Shown here piece after piece: positions 6,918 through 16,165 of a stretch of 64,000 nt of DNA (position 1 is its first letter; each line of letters starts with the position of its first letter). This DNA comes from Paenibacillus xylaniclasticus (lineage in GTDB: Bacteria; Bacillota; Bacilli; Paenibacillales; Paenibacillaceae). A model generated the notes under the pieces. That model was not told the origin of the DNA. It did not search any database and was given only the letters and a program-made list of their open reading frames with translations. The translations under genes were made by a program, and so were the position numbers. The stretch covers positions 124,001 to 188,000 of the forward strand of contig NZ_BIML01000002.1 of NCBI RefSeq assembly GCF_004001065.1, written 5' to 3'.

Positions 6918-8018
6918 TTATCCAAGCACCGCCGCTTCTTGCAGTACCTGTTCCAGTGCGGCGATAAACTTCTCGTTCTCCTCGCGGCTGCCTACCGTAA
7001 TTCGAATATATGTCGGGTAGTACTGCCAGCCGGCGCGAGAAATAATGCCCTTGCGCAGCAAAGCGTCGAATATGTCACGGGAAGGCAGCTTCGCGTCGAA
7101 CATAATAAAGTTGCCATGAGCATCGAAGTAGTGAAGGCCCATACGATCGAACTGTTCACGCAAATATGCCAGACCTTCCGAATTACGGTTACGGCACTCG
7201 TCCAGGAACGCTGCATCCTCAAGCGCAGCTAGGGCAGCCGCTTGTGCGACACGCGACGTATTGAACGGCTCGCGGACTTGATTAATGAAGCGGATAACGT
7301 CCGGATGTCCGACACCGTAGCCGATCCGAAGTGACGCAAGGCCATAAATTTTGGAGAACGTACGCAGAACGATCAAGTTTTTATAGGTCGACAGCAGCTT
7401 GATACCGTCTGGGAACGATTCTTCCGTTACATACTCTACATACGCCTCGTCAAGAACAACAAGGACGCTGCTTGGCACTTTCGACATGAACGACTCGAAT
7501 TCATCCTTCGTGACAATTGTACCTGTCGGATTGTTCGGATTGCAGACCCAGACAATTTTCGTACGATCTGTAACACGGGACAGCATCGCAGGAAGATCAT
7601 GCTTGCCATCCTTGAGCGGCACTTCGATTACGCGTGCATTCTCGACCTCAGCATTATGCTTATATACGCTGAACGTCTGATCCGCCATAATCGTCTCGTC
7701 GCCTGGGACGAGAAACGCACGCGCGAGCATTAGAATAACCTCGTCCGAACCACAGCCAAAAATGATGCTGTCCGTACTAACACCAAGCTTCGTAGCGAGC
7801 GCTTTCGTCAGCTCGACGCTAGCGCCGTCTGGATAAATGCTTGCGTTATTCGTAATCTCGTGGATAACCGCTTCCTTAGCGCGCTCGGAGCAGCCGAACG
7901 GATTCTCATTGGAAGCAAGCTTGATAACTTCGGTCAGGCCAAGCTCCCGCTTGACGTCTTCTACTGGTTTGCCCGGTTGGTAAACAGGAAGATGGACGAT
8001 ATTGCTTTTTGGTTGCAT
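6918..8018 (-). CDS. hisC: Histidinol-phosphate / aromatic aminotransferase
   Basis: A 366-residue fold-type I PLP aminotransferase. Visible motifs are ASNENPFG (substrate loop), CNPNNPTGT, and TFSKIYGLASLRIGYG with the PLP-binding lysine in SKIYG. In Bacillus the equivalent enzyme serves both histidine synthesis and the last step of tyrosine and phenylalanine synthesis, which explains its place beside tyrA. I use the ATG at 8018, with GAGGTG nine bases upstream; an upstream in-frame extension to 8066 would overlap the promoter region and has no ribosome binding site. Confidence 0.95.
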   Translation of the reverse strand: MQPKSNIVHLPVYQPGKPVEDVKRELGLTEVIKLASNENPFGCSERAKEAVIHEITNNASIYPDGASVELTKALATKLGVSTDSIIFGCGSDEVILMLARAFLVPGDETIMADQTFSVYKHNAEVENARVIEVPLKDGKHDLPAMLSRVTDRTKIVWVCNPNNPTGTIVTKDEFESFMSKVPSSVLVVLDEAYVEYVTEESFPDGIKLLSTYKNLIVLRTFSKIYGLASLRIGYGVGHPDVIRFINQVREPFNTSRVAQAAALAALEDAAFLDECRNRNSEGLAYLREQFDRMGLHYFDAHGNFIMFDAKLPSRDIFDALLRKGIISRAGWQYYPTYIRITVGSREENEKFIAALEQVLQEAAVLG

Positions 8019-8064
8019 GAATCCATTCACCTCATCGACATTCTTGTATTCCATCATATCAATC

Positions 8065-8092
8065 ATTGTCTCACATATCCGGCAGGTTGCAA
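8065..8092 (-). promoter_or_regulatory. Candidate sigma-A promoter for hisC-tyrA
   Basis: TTGCAA and GACAAT on the minus strand are 16 bases apart, downstream of the trpA terminator and about 45 bases before the hisC start. It would let hisC-tyrA be expressed independently of tryptophan control. Confidence 0.55.
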
Positions 8093-8125
8093 AGTATTAA
8101 TAAATGTGACAACTCTATTCGGTGC

Positions 8126-8168
8126 AAAAAATAAACCGAACATACCGGCACCTGCCAGTACGTTCGGG
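8126..8168 (-). terminator. Terminator after trpA
   Basis: On the minus strand CCGAAC pairs with GTTCGG, extended by imperfect pairing through TGGCA/TGCCG, and is followed by a T-rich tract (TTTATTTTTT). It separates the trp genes from hisC. Confidence 0.8.
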
Positions 8169-8181
8169 TTCATAGAAGACA

Positions 8182-8994
8182 TTATCCGATCTTCAGGTTC
8201 GCAACGAACTGTCCGATCTCATCGAGCGCAGCTTCACGCTCGGCGTCGCTGCTCAGCTGAGGGAGCACCTCTTCGATCTTGCGAACGATTGCGCTGCCGA
8301 CGATCACGCCGTCAGCCTGCTTACTAAAGCGCTCGACCTGCTCGCGGCTTGAGATCCCAAAGCCAACCGCAATCGGTACGGTTGCGGCACGACGCACATC
8401 GTCCAAAAACTCATCGATTCCGGCATGGAAGTTACTTCTTACGCCCGTTACGCCAAGCGATGAAACGCAGTAAACGAACCCTCTCGCTTTCGCGGCGATT
8501 CGGGCAACACGCTCCTTCGAGGTTGGAGCAACTAGCGGAATTAGGTGAATATTCGCCTCTTCAGCCATTTCACGCAATTCTGCATCCTCTTCAATCGGCA
8601 GGTCAGGAATGATCAGGCCACTAATGCCTTTGTCCATACACAGCTCGAAAAAACGCTCCAATCCAAGCTGCAAAACCGGATTAAAGTAGGTGAACAAAAT
8701 AAACGGCAGCTTAACGCCTTGTGCGCGTGCTTCCTCCGCCACTTCCATGACGCTGACAATCGATACTTGCTTGGCAGCGAGCGCCCGTTCCGATGCGCGC
8801 TGAATAACTGGGCCATCTGCGAGAGGATCACTGTATGGCACGCCAAGCTCGATGATGTCTGCCCCAGCTTGCTCCAGCTTGCGAATGATTTGCACCGAGG
8901 TTGCAAGATCGGGATCTCCAATCGTTAAGTAAGGAATGAGCGCTGTTCCGCCCTGCTCCTTGAGTCTAGCAAAAGCTGCATCAATGAGATTCAT
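8182..8994 (-). CDS. trpA: Tryptophan synthase alpha chain
   Basis: A 270-residue TIM-barrel enzyme that cleaves indole-3-glycerol phosphate to indole and glyceraldehyde 3-phosphate. The active-site block [19 protein letters not shown] contains the catalytic Glu and Asp; the phosphate-binding segments VGFGISS and GVIVGSAIV are near the C-terminus. It overlaps trpB by 14 bases, consistent with translational coupling and the alpha2beta2 complex. It is the last gene before the trp terminator. Confidence 0.98.
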   Translation of the reverse strand: MNLIDAAFARLKEQGGTALIPYLTIGDPDLATSVQIIRKLEQAGADIIELGVPYSDPLADGPVIQRASERALAAKQVSIVSVMEVAEEARAQGVKLPFILFTYFNPVLQLGLERFFELCMDKGISGLIIPDLPIEEDAELREMAEEANIHLIPLVAPTSKERVARIAAKARGFVYCVSSLGVTGVRSNFHAGIDEFLDDVRRAATVPIAVGFGISSREQVERFSKQADGVIVGSAIVRKIEEVLPQLSSDAEREAALDEIGQFVANLKIG

Positions 8995-10186
8995 TGAAGT
9001 TCCCTCCTAGATAGCCCATGATCGCTTCGACGTCTTTATCGCCTCGGCCCGAGAGGCTGACAACGATGATCTCGTCCTTGCTAAGCGTCGGCGCCAATTT
9101 AATCGTCTGCGCAATCGCATGCGCTGATTCCAGTGCAGGTATAATGCCTTCCGTGCGCGACAGCAGCTGCAGCGCTTCGAGAGCTTCCGCATCTGTAATC
9201 GGAACGTATTGTGCGCGTCCCGTATCCTTCAAATAGGCATGCTCCGGTCCAATGCCCGGATAATCAAGTCCCGCCGAGATCGAATGCGCCGGCTGTACTT
9301 GTCCGTACTCATCCTGCAGAACGTAGCTTAACGAGCCTTGGAATACTCCGTGACGGCCTTTCGTCATCGTTGCTGCATGCTCTTCTGTATCGATACCTTT
9401 ACCAGCTGCTTCGACACCGATCAGCTTAACGGACTCATCCTCCACGAACGGGTAGAAAATACCGATCGCATTACTTCCGCCGCCGACAGCTGCCACGACA
9501 TAATCAGGCAGGCGTCCTTCTTCCGTCAGCATTTGTTCACGCGCCTCGTCACCGATAATGCGCTGGAAATCACGGACAATCATCGGGTACGGGTGAGGAC
9601 CGGTAACCGATCCAAGAATATAATAAGTGTCATCCACGTTGCTGACCCAGTAACGAAGCGTTTCGTTGCAGGCATCCTTCAGCGTGCGCGTCCCCGACAT
9701 TACCGGCACGACCTCCGCACCTAACAACTGCATTCTAAATACGTTCAGCTGCTGTCGCTTCGTATCTTCCTCGCCCATGAACACCTTGCATTCCAGGCCG
9801 AGCAAAGCCGCAACCGTCGCAGAGGCAACGCCGTGCTGACCAGCACCAGTCTCAGCAATAATTTTCGTCTTGCCCATCCGTTTCGCAAGCAGCCCCTGAC
9901 CGAGCGTATTGTTAATCTTGTGCGCGCCGGTATGGTTCAAATCTTCCCGCTTCAAATAAATTTTGGCTCCGCCAAGATGCTTCGACAGCCGCTCCGCATA
10001 ATAAAGCGACGTTGGACGTCCAGAATATTTGTCGAGCAAGTGACGGAGCTCAGCTTGAAACTGTTCGTCCTGCGAATATATCTTGTATGCTTCCTCTAGT
10101 TCGGTGAGCGCGTTCATCAGCGTCTCAGGCACATAACGCCCGCCGAATTGGCCGAACCGTCCTCTCTCGTCCGGTAACCGGGTCAT
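8981..10186 (-). CDS. trpB: Tryptophan synthase beta chain
   Basis: A 401-residue PLP enzyme that joins indole and serine to form tryptophan. The PLP lysine lies in [13 protein letters not shown], and the phosphate-binding glycine loop in [12 protein letters not shown]. Residues [16 protein letters not shown] at the N-terminus are typical of TrpB1. It overlaps trpF by four bases and trpA by 14, so the three are translationally linked. Confidence 0.98.
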   Translation of the reverse strand: MTRLPDERGRFGQFGGRYVPETLMNALTELEEAYKIYSQDEQFQAELRHLLDKYSGRPTSLYYAERLSKHLGGAKIYLKREDLNHTGAHKINNTLGQGLLAKRMGKTKIIAETGAGQHGVASATVAALLGLECKVFMGEEDTKRQQLNVFRMQLLGAEVVPVMSGTRTLKDACNETLRYWVSNVDDTYYILGSVTGPHPYPMIVRDFQRIIGDEAREQMLTEEGRLPDYVVAAVGGGSNAIGIFYPFVEDESVKLIGVEAAGKGIDTEEHAATMTKGRHGVFQGSLSYVLQDEYGQVQPAHSISAGLDYPGIGPEHAYLKDTGRAQYVPITDAEALEALQLLSRTEGIIPALESAHAIAQTIKLAPTLSKDEIIVVSLSGRGDKDVEAIMGYLGGNFNESH

Positions 10187-10914
10187 GCTTCCAACACCCT
10201 TCTCACAAAAGTCGTAATTTTATCGATATCTTTAACCCCGTCCGTCTCTACGCCGCTTGATACGTCAACGCCATCCGGGCTGTAATTTTGAATCAAGGCT
10301 TGCACGTTGTCAATGGAAAGACCACCCGCTACATACAGCGGCACGCCAACAATAGCTGCGGCTTCCTTATACTGATGAATGACAGACCAGTCAAACGCAT
10401 GCCCCGACCCTCCGCCAGGCGCATCAATCAAGAACGCATCGACAGAGCCTGCATACGGAGTAAGCCGCTCTTTCGCTCCTAGCGCCTCACTCTCTGTTCC
10501 ACGTCCAATCGAGAGAGATTTCCATACTTGTACGCCAAGCTGTAATTTCGCTTCAGCACACTGCTCCGGCGATTCGCTGCCATGTAATTGAACGACATCT
10601 AGCGATGCCGTTCGGACTGTATGCATAAGCTCGTCCAAGTCTGCATTCACGAAAACGCCGACAGCCAGCGGTGCTGCACCGCGGGACATGGCGCCAGTCG
10701 GCCATGCACGCACCTCCTCGATTAGATCCGCAGCCTGCTCAGGCGAAACCTGCCGCTTGCTTGGCGCGAAAACAAAGCCGACGGCTTCAAGATCGAGACC
10801 GTGCATAGCACGGATAGTGGCACGGTCGCGAAGTCCGCATATTTTGATTCGCGGGTGCGCTCGGCCTGTATGCTGTAAAGATGCTTGCTGCTCCACAGCC
10901 TTATGCTCGCTCAT
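10183..10914 (-). CDS. trpF: Phosphoribosylanthranilate isomerase
   Basis: A 243-residue TIM-barrel isomerase that converts N-(5-phosphoribosyl)anthranilate to the deoxyribulose form. The catalytic cysteine lies in KICGLRD and the catalytic aspartate in [26 protein letters not shown] is the phosphate-binding end. The first ~20 residues are an extra extension before the usual KICG start, so the true start could be further in. It overlaps trpC and trpB by four bases each. Confidence 0.96.
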   Translation of the reverse strand: MSEHKAVEQQASLQHTGRAHPRIKICGLRDRATIRAMHGLDLEAVGFVFAPSKRQVSPEQAADLIEEVRAWPTGAMSRGAAPLAVGVFVNADLDELMHTVRTASLDVVQLHGSESPEQCAEAKLQLGVQVWKSLSIGRGTESEALGAKERLTPYAGSVDAFLIDAPGGGSGHAFDWSVIHQYKEAAAIVGVPLYVAGGLSIDNVQALIQNYSPDGVDVSSGVETDGVKDIDKITTFVRRVLEA

Positions 10915-11717
10915 CGCACGACCACCGGCCCCATAAGCTGCTCAATCGCTTCTCCCACATGCGGCTTGCGCATAAAGTGCTCACCGATCAGTACACCGTG
11001 AGCGCCAGCGGCTTGCAGAAACGCCATATCGTCCGGACCTGCAATACCACTCTCGCTAATAATCGTAATACCTTTCCCTTGCGGGATAATTCCGATCAAC
11101 TCTTCCGTCGTCTTCAAATCGGTTACGAACGTCCGCAGATCGCGGTTGTTAATGCCGATCAACGTCGCTTTGTCCAGCTCCAGTACCATTTCCAGCTCGC
11201 GACGATCGTGGACCTCTACAAGCGCGTCAAGTCCAATTGACTTCGCAATGTCATGAAATTCCGAAAGCTGCGACTTTGATAAGATTGCAGCGATAAGAAG
11301 GATAGCATCTGCGCCAATATCTCGCGCTTCATAGATCTGACGATAATCAATCGTAAAATCTTTGCGCAGTAGTGGTACGTTCACCGACTCGCGGACCGCT
11401 TGCAAATATTCATTCGCACCTTGGAAATATTCTCGGTCCGTTAATACCGAGATGCAGTCTGTACCTGCCGCCTCATATGCTTTCGCCAGCTGTACGGGAT
11501 GGAAATCGTCCCGAATAAGTCCTTTGGACGGGGAGGCCTTCTTCACTTCCGCAATTAATCCCATCGGACGTTTGCGCCCAGCTGCGGATACAGAACGCTC
11601 GAACCCAAGCGTGCTTGGCATCTCCGCAATACGACGTTCATATGCGTTCAGCGAGAAGCGTGCGGACAGCTCCGCTACCTCCTGCTTCTTGGTCTCTACA
11701 ATTTTATCAAGAAACAT
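10911..11717 (-). CDS. trpC: Indole-3-glycerol-phosphate synthase
   Basis: A 268-residue TIM-barrel enzyme that closes the indole ring. Visible signature segments are the N-terminal LDKIVETKKQEV, IAEVKKASPSKG with the catalytic lysine, LLRKDFTIDYRQIYEA, ALVEVHD and GINNRDLRTF. AGGAG nine bases before the ATG supports the start. It overlaps trpD by 11 bases and trpF by four. Confidence 0.98.
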   Translation of the reverse strand: MFLDKIVETKKQEVAELSARFSLNAYERRIAEMPSTLGFERSVSAAGRKRPMGLIAEVKKASPSKGLIRDDFHPVQLAKAYEAAGTDCISVLTDREYFQGANEYLQAVRESVNVPLLRKDFTIDYRQIYEARDIGADAILLIAAILSKSQLSEFHDIAKSIGLDALVEVHDRRELEMVLELDKATLIGINNRDLRTFVTDLKTTEELIGIIPQGKGITIISESGIAGPDDMAFLQAAGAHGVLIGEHFMRKPHVGEAIEQLMGPVVVR

Positions 11718-12768
11718 GGCTCAATTCTCCTGTCGTTTGAATAAGCTGCTCCAGCTTTGCTTTGGCCGCGCCGGAATCAATCATATCCGCTGCGCGTTGC
11801 ACGCCTTCAACGAGCGTATCGGCTCCGCCTCCAACATATATACATGCGCCTGCGTTCGCAAGCACGATATCCCGGTATGCACCCCGTTCTTCTCCGTCGA
11901 AGATCGAATGGATGATCGAGGCGTTAACCGAAGGATCGCCGCCAATAATCTCATCGAGCGTATGACGGCGCAGACCGAGTTCTTCTGGCGTCAAATCGTA
12001 CGTACGGATCGCACCGTCCTTCAGCTCCGAAATTTGTGTTGGAGCCGAAATGCTTATCTCATCTAAACCGTCATGGCTACTTACGACCATCGCCCGCTTC
12101 AAGCCGAGGTCGCGCATCACTTCCGCAATCGTCTCCGTACGCGTGCGGTCGTACAAGCCGAGCAGTTGGCGATCCGCCCCTGCTGGATTCGTAAGCGGAC
12201 CGAGCATATTGAAGATCGTCCGGAAGCCAAGCTCGCGGCGCGGACCCGCGGCATGCCGAAGTGACGGATGGTACAGCTGTGCGAACATGAAGACGATGCC
12301 GATGCGATCAAGACATTGTGCCGCTTGCTCCGGTGACAACGTAATGTTAACGCCTAACGCTTCGAGCACATCTGCGCTGCCGGCCTTACCCGACATCGCA
12401 CGGTTACCGTGCTTTGCCACCCGTACGCCTGAAGCAGCAGCGATCATCGAAGAAGCCGTCGAGATGTTAAATTTATGAATACCGGAACCGCCGGTTCCGC
12501 AAGTATCAAGCAAATTAGATTGCTCGGTAACGACATGGTTCGAGTATGCACGCATCGCAAGCGCGAAGCCTGCAATCTCATCTCGGGTCTCACCCTTCAT
12601 GCGAAGTGCCGTTGCGATCCCCCCAATTTGTGCGCCAGTCGCCTCGCCTCTCATTATATAACCCATTACCTCTTGAGCTTCAGCTTGAGTCAAATGCTCA
12701 CCCGCAACCAGTTTATTGAGTGCGCCTTGCAGTGTAATCGTATCATTCGTAACCGGAATCATCGACAT
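11707..12768 (-). CDS. trpD: Anthranilate phosphoribosyltransferase
   Basis: A 353-residue enzyme that transfers the phosphoribosyl group from PRPP to anthranilate. The glycine-rich PRPP-binding block DTCGTGGSG and the following KFNISTASSMIAAA, KHGNRAMSGKAGSAD and FNMLGPLTNPA segments are diagnostic. Its ATG overlaps the trpE stop by one base. No trpG is present in the operon, as in B. subtilis, where a shared amidotransferase subunit sits with the folate genes. Confidence 0.98.
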   Translation of the reverse strand: MSMIPVTNDTITLQGALNKLVAGEHLTQAEAQEVMGYIMRGEATGAQIGGIATALRMKGETRDEIAGFALAMRAYSNHVVTEQSNLLDTCGTGGSGIHKFNISTASSMIAAASGVRVAKHGNRAMSGKAGSADVLEALGVNITLSPEQAAQCLDRIGIVFMFAQLYHPSLRHAAGPRRELGFRTIFNMLGPLTNPAGADRQLLGLYDRTRTETIAEVMRDLGLKRAMVVSSHDGLDEISISAPTQISELKDGAIRTYDLTPEELGLRRHTLDEIIGGDPSVNASIIHSIFDGEERGAYRDIVLANAGACIYVGGGADTLVEGVQRAADMIDSGAAKAKLEQLIQTTGELSHVS

Positions 12769-14342
12769 TATACGTTCGCCTCCCGCTTCACGATTATTTC
12801 ATAATCGGTATTGATGGTTGTTCCCGCTTGCACCGAAGTCCGCTTATCGGATTCAAATAGCAATTCTGCTGTGCGGATCGCTTTCAGACCCGCCTTCGCT
12901 TTATTGACCGTCTCCTGATACTCATTCTCTGGAACAGAGTCCCATACGATGCCGGCTCCTGCCTGGACGTATGCTTTGCCATTCTTGAAGATGATTGTGC
13001 GAATCGTGATGCAGGTATTAAGGCTTCCGCCAAAACCGAGATAACCGATTGCTCCGGCATAAGCACCGCGTGCTTCATTCTCCAGCTCTGCAATAATCTC
13101 CATCGCGCGAAGCTTCGGTGCACCGGATACTGTACCTGCCGGTAAGCAGGAAATAAAGGCGTCGAAAAAGTCTTTGTCCTTACGCAGTTTACCACTGACA
13201 TTCGAGACGATGTGCATGACATGAGAGTACCGCTCGATCTCCATATAAGCATCACACTTTACAGAGCCGAATTCGGATACGCGGCCGATATCGTTACGGC
13301 CAAGATCGACGAGCATCACATGCTCCGCACGCTCCTTCTCGTCTGCAAGCAGCTCAACTTCTAATGCCGCATCCTGCTCAGGCGTTTGTCCGCGCGGGCG
13401 AGTACCAGCGATCGGACGGGTCTCCACTTTATCGCCGTCTACCTTCACAAGCGCTTCAGGCGACGTACCGACAATAATTTCATCGTCCAGCTTCAAATAG
13501 TACATATAAGGCGACGGATTCATCGTACGGAGTACACGGTAAACGTGGAGCGGATTAACTTCTGTCTCAATGCTGAACCGCTGCGTCAACACAACCTGGA
13601 AAATATCACCCGACCTGATATATTCTTTGGCTGTTTCAACGTTCGCAAGAAACTGCTCCTTGGTCACGTTCGATTTAACTTCTCCAAGCTCCGGATCGGA
13701 CGGCACTCGTCCACCGGCGGTTACTTGCAGCGGCAGCGGCTGCTGCAGCCGCTCAATGACTGAATCAATGCGAGCGCACGTCGCATTGTATTCTGCTTCA
13801 ATCTGTTGATCGGTTGCACCCTCCGGAATGTGAACGTTACCGATGACTTGAATTTGCTGCTTCATATGATCGAATACGATAACCTGATCACAGAACATGA
13901 ATTGCAAATCGTTCATTTGCAAATCGTCGACGCGGTGTGCCGGCAGCTTCTCATAATACTGCAGCAGATCATATCCAAAAAATCCGATCGCCCCTCCTGT
14001 GAATGGCGGCAAATCCTGCAGCTGCGGACTGCGATACGTGCGCAGCTTCGCTTTCAGAAGCTCCAGCGGTTTCTCGTGAAGCTCGATTTTTTCACCCTTC
14101 TGCTCCAATACCATCTTCCCATTCTTACCATACAGAAGCAGGAATGGGTCCGTGCCGATGAAGGAATAACGAGCCCATTGGACGCCGCCCTCCACACTCT
14201 CTAGCAGAAAAGCGTTGCGTTCCTTATAGAAATGCTGGAATACCCGAATCGGTGTCTCCGTATCGGCCATAATATGGCGAACGATCGGAATCAAATTATA
14301 AGTGCCTGCCATTCGGATGACTTGTTGAAGTTCGTTATTCAT
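12768..14342 (-). CDS. trpE: Anthranilate synthase component I
   Basis: A 524-residue chorismate-using enzyme that forms anthranilate with a glutamine amidotransferase partner not encoded in this window. The N-terminal domain carries the feedback region around LLESVEGG; the catalytic C-terminal half has EQFLANVETAKEYIRSGDIF, the block PIAGTRPRGQTPEQD, LVDLGRNDIGRV and GTVSGAPKLRAMEII. It is the first gene of the tryptophan segment and is preceded by a long regulated leader with a TRAP-like array. Confidence 0.98.
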   Translation of the reverse strand: MNNELQQVIRMAGTYNLIPIVRHIMADTETPIRVFQHFYKERNAFLLESVEGGVQWARYSFIGTDPFLLLYGKNGKMVLEQKGEKIELHEKPLELLKAKLRTYRSPQLQDLPPFTGGAIGFFGYDLLQYYEKLPAHRVDDLQMNDLQFMFCDQVIVFDHMKQQIQVIGNVHIPEGATDQQIEAEYNATCARIDSVIERLQQPLPLQVTAGGRVPSDPELGEVKSNVTKEQFLANVETAKEYIRSGDIFQVVLTQRFSIETEVNPLHVYRVLRTMNPSPYMYYLKLDDEIIVGTSPEALVKVDGDKVETRPIAGTRPRGQTPEQDAALEVELLADEKERAEHVMLVDLGRNDIGRVSEFGSVKCDAYMEIERYSHVMHIVSNVSGKLRKDKDFFDAFISCLPAGTVSGAPKLRAMEIIAELENEARGAYAGAIGYLGFGGSLNTCITIRTIIFKNGKAYVQAGAGIVWDSVPENEYQETVNKAKAGLKAIRTAELLFESDKRTSVQAGTTINTDYEIIVKREANV

Positions 14343-14366
14343 CGTGGTCCATCCCCTTTATCTCGC

Positions 14367-14400
14367 TGAAATAAATAAGCTCCTGCCGATGGCAGGAGCT
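14367..14400 (-). terminator. Leader hairpin before trpE, candidate TRAP-controlled attenuator
   Basis: A perfect ten-pair stem AGCTCCTGCC/GGCAGGAGCT with a three-base loop (14378-14400), followed on the minus strand by TTATTTATTTC. The T tract is interrupted, so termination strength is uncertain. It starts 36 bases before the trpE ATG. Its 5' arm can alternatively pair with GCAGAGCT inside the upstream triplet array (14545-14552), with one bulged C. Confidence 0.65.
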
Positions 14401-14540
14401 ATAAATGCAAGATGAGTGCTGCTTGCTTAAAGGAGAGTTCATGAGGAAACAGACGATAAAATGAAAAGAAGGTGCATAAGCCCACGATGAGCCTGCGTCA
14501 ATCCACATATCACGATGTCTGCTCTAAATTAATTCCCCAG

Positions 14541-14639
14541 CTAAAGCTCTGCTCTTCTCGTCTAAGCTCTTCTCATCTCTGCCGCTTGCCTGCTGCTCGC
14601 GGCGATTCTAGCTACTTGCCTCGTCTGTACTGCTCTCTC
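14541..14639 (-). promoter_or_regulatory. TRAP-binding (G/U)AG triplet array in the trp leader
   Basis: On the minus strand eight GAG or TAG triplets run from 14579 to 14541 with two-base spacers (the last spacer is three): a five-base period. Further GAG/TAG triplets lie upstream at about 14596, 14608-14614, 14620 and 14633-14639 with looser spacing, giving roughly eleven to thirteen in all. This is the architecture bound by the 11-subunit TRAP ring. The TRAP gene mtrB is in the same window (25156-25377). Confidence 0.85.
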
Positions 14640-14656
14640 ATTCTTAACTTGGTATA

Positions 14657-14686
14657 ACTATACACCCTTCATATTCCGTACGTCAA
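14657..14686 (-). promoter_or_regulatory. Sigma-A promoter of the trp leader
   Basis: TTGACG (14681-14686) and TATAGT (14657-14662) are 18 bases apart on the minus strand, just after the aroH stop. A start near 14650 would give a leader of about 310 nt that begins roughly ten bases before the first triplets. This places trp under its own promoter as well as read-through from aro. Confidence 0.7.
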
Positions 14687-14694
14687 TGTTCGAA

Positions 14695-15063
14695 TTACGC
14701 TTTCGTCAAATCCGGGCGAAGCACCTGTGCTCCGCGTAAATAGACGTGATGAATTTCCGCTTGCGTCTTTGATGTATTGACATGCAGCATGAACCGGATG
14801 CAGCGCTCCAGGCTCCCCTTCACCGGCACTTCTAGAGCGCACATAAGCGGAACAAGCTCCCAACCAGTCATTACGCGAATCGCTTTAGCAGGGAATGTCG
14901 CATCCAGGTCAGCAGTTACCGTGATCATCATGCTGCAAATATCGTCAGGTACAATCGCATTCTTCGCTACGATCGTATTGAGCAGTTCGACCGTCGCGTC
15001 AAGAATTTGCTTCTCATCGTTCTGATCCACCGTTATTGCGCCACGAATTCCGCGTACACTCAT
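14695..15063 (-). CDS. aroH: Chorismate mutase, AroH type
   Basis: A 122-residue protein matching the monofunctional trimeric chorismate mutase of B. subtilis: VRGIRGAITVDQNDEKQILDAT at the start (first 20 residues), MMITVTADLDATFPAKAIR in the middle and VPLMCALEVPVKGSLERCI, with the conserved Arg and Cys-adjacent residues of the active site. It rearranges chorismate to prephenate for TyrA and prephenate dehydratase. It overlaps aroB by four bases. Confidence 0.97.
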   Translation of the reverse strand: MSVRGIRGAITVDQNDEKQILDATVELLNTIVAKNAIVPDDICSMMITVTADLDATFPAKAIRVMTGWELVPLMCALEVPVKGSLERCIRFMLHVNTSKTQAEIHHVYLRGAQVLRPDLTKA

Positions 15064-16163
15064 CGCCAGTCAGCCTCCTGTTTCAATAGTTCTACCGTGT
15101 CGCGGACGAGCGACACCGGAACGTCGGAACGAATTTCCACACGGCCGATCGCCGTTGGGACGACGTATACGATGCTGCCTTCCGTAAACTTCTTATCGTG
15201 CATCATAGCGTTCATAATCGCATCCGTGTCCATATGCGACGGCAGTCTTACCGGCAGCCCAGACTTGCCTAGCACACGCCTAGTTGTCTCATATACTTCG
15301 TTAGGCGCGCCAAGCTTAACGCCTACGAGCGCGGAGCCGATCATGCCAATCGAAATCGCCTCACCATGCGTCAATTCACCGTAACCAGCAACAGCTTCCA
15401 AGGCATGGCCAATCGTGTGGCCTAGGTTAAGAATGGCCCGTAATCCGTTCTCTGTCTCATCTTCCGATACGACAGCCGCTTTCACGCTGCAGCCTTTATG
15501 CAGCGCGTATCCAAGCGCTTCGGAATCAAGAGCGAGCAGCTTCTCCATATTCGTATCGCACCAATCGACGAATGCTTCGTCCCAGATCAAGCCATGCTTA
15601 ATCACTTCTGCCAATCCGCATTGGACTTGACGCAGCGGCAGCGATTGAAGCGTTAGCAGATCGTATAGTACGAACGCCGGTTGGTGGAACGCTCCTATAA
15701 TGTTCTTCGCCAGCGGATGATTGACCGCGACCTTACCGCCAACGCTGCTGTCATGCGCTAGAATCGTCGTCGGAATTTGGACGAAACGGACTCCGCGCAT
15801 ATATGCAGCTGCAACATAACCTGCGAGATCGCCCACTACGCCGCCGCCAAGTGCAACGACTGTCGATTTGCGGTCGAGTCCACCTTCAAGCGCTTTCGTG
15901 ACAAGATGCTCAAATACGCTTAACGACTTGGAGCTCTCTCCTGCAGGAACTACTGCACTAATGACACGGTAACCGTTCTCTGTCAATACACTTTCGAGCG
16001 CTTCCAAATATAGCGGTCCGATATGATCGTCCGTAACGATCAACAACGGAGATTTTTTGCTGACGCCATGTTTATCGAAATAAGAAGCAGCCTCCTTCAG
16101 GAGGCCCTCCCCAATATAAATTGGATACGACCGTTCACCTAGCTCGACCTTGAGCTCTCTCAT
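15060..16163 (-). CDS. aroB: 3-dehydroquinate synthase
   Basis: A 367-residue NAD- and metal-dependent enzyme that cyclises DAHP. Key blocks are VPAGESSKSL, the GGGVVGDLAGYVAA nucleotide/metal region, FVQIPTTILAHDSSVGGKVA and the metal histidines in LNLGHTIGHALE and HGEAISIGM. It lies two bases after aroC and overlaps aroH, so the three aro genes form one unit. Confidence 0.98.
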   Translation of the reverse strand: MRELKVELGERSYPIYIGEGLLKEAASYFDKHGVSKKSPLLIVTDDHIGPLYLEALESVLTENGYRVISAVVPAGESSKSLSVFEHLVTKALEGGLDRKSTVVALGGGVVGDLAGYVAAAYMRGVRFVQIPTTILAHDSSVGGKVAVNHPLAKNIIGAFHQPAFVLYDLLTLQSLPLRQVQCGLAEVIKHGLIWDEAFVDWCDTNMEKLLALDSEALGYALHKGCSVKAAVVSEDETENGLRAILNLGHTIGHALEAVAGYGELTHGEAISIGMIGSALVGVKLGAPNEVYETTRRVLGKSGLPVRLPSHMDTDAIMNAMMHDKKFTEGSIVYVVPTAIGRVEIRSDVPVSLVRDTVELLKQEADWR

Positions 16164-16165
16164 TC

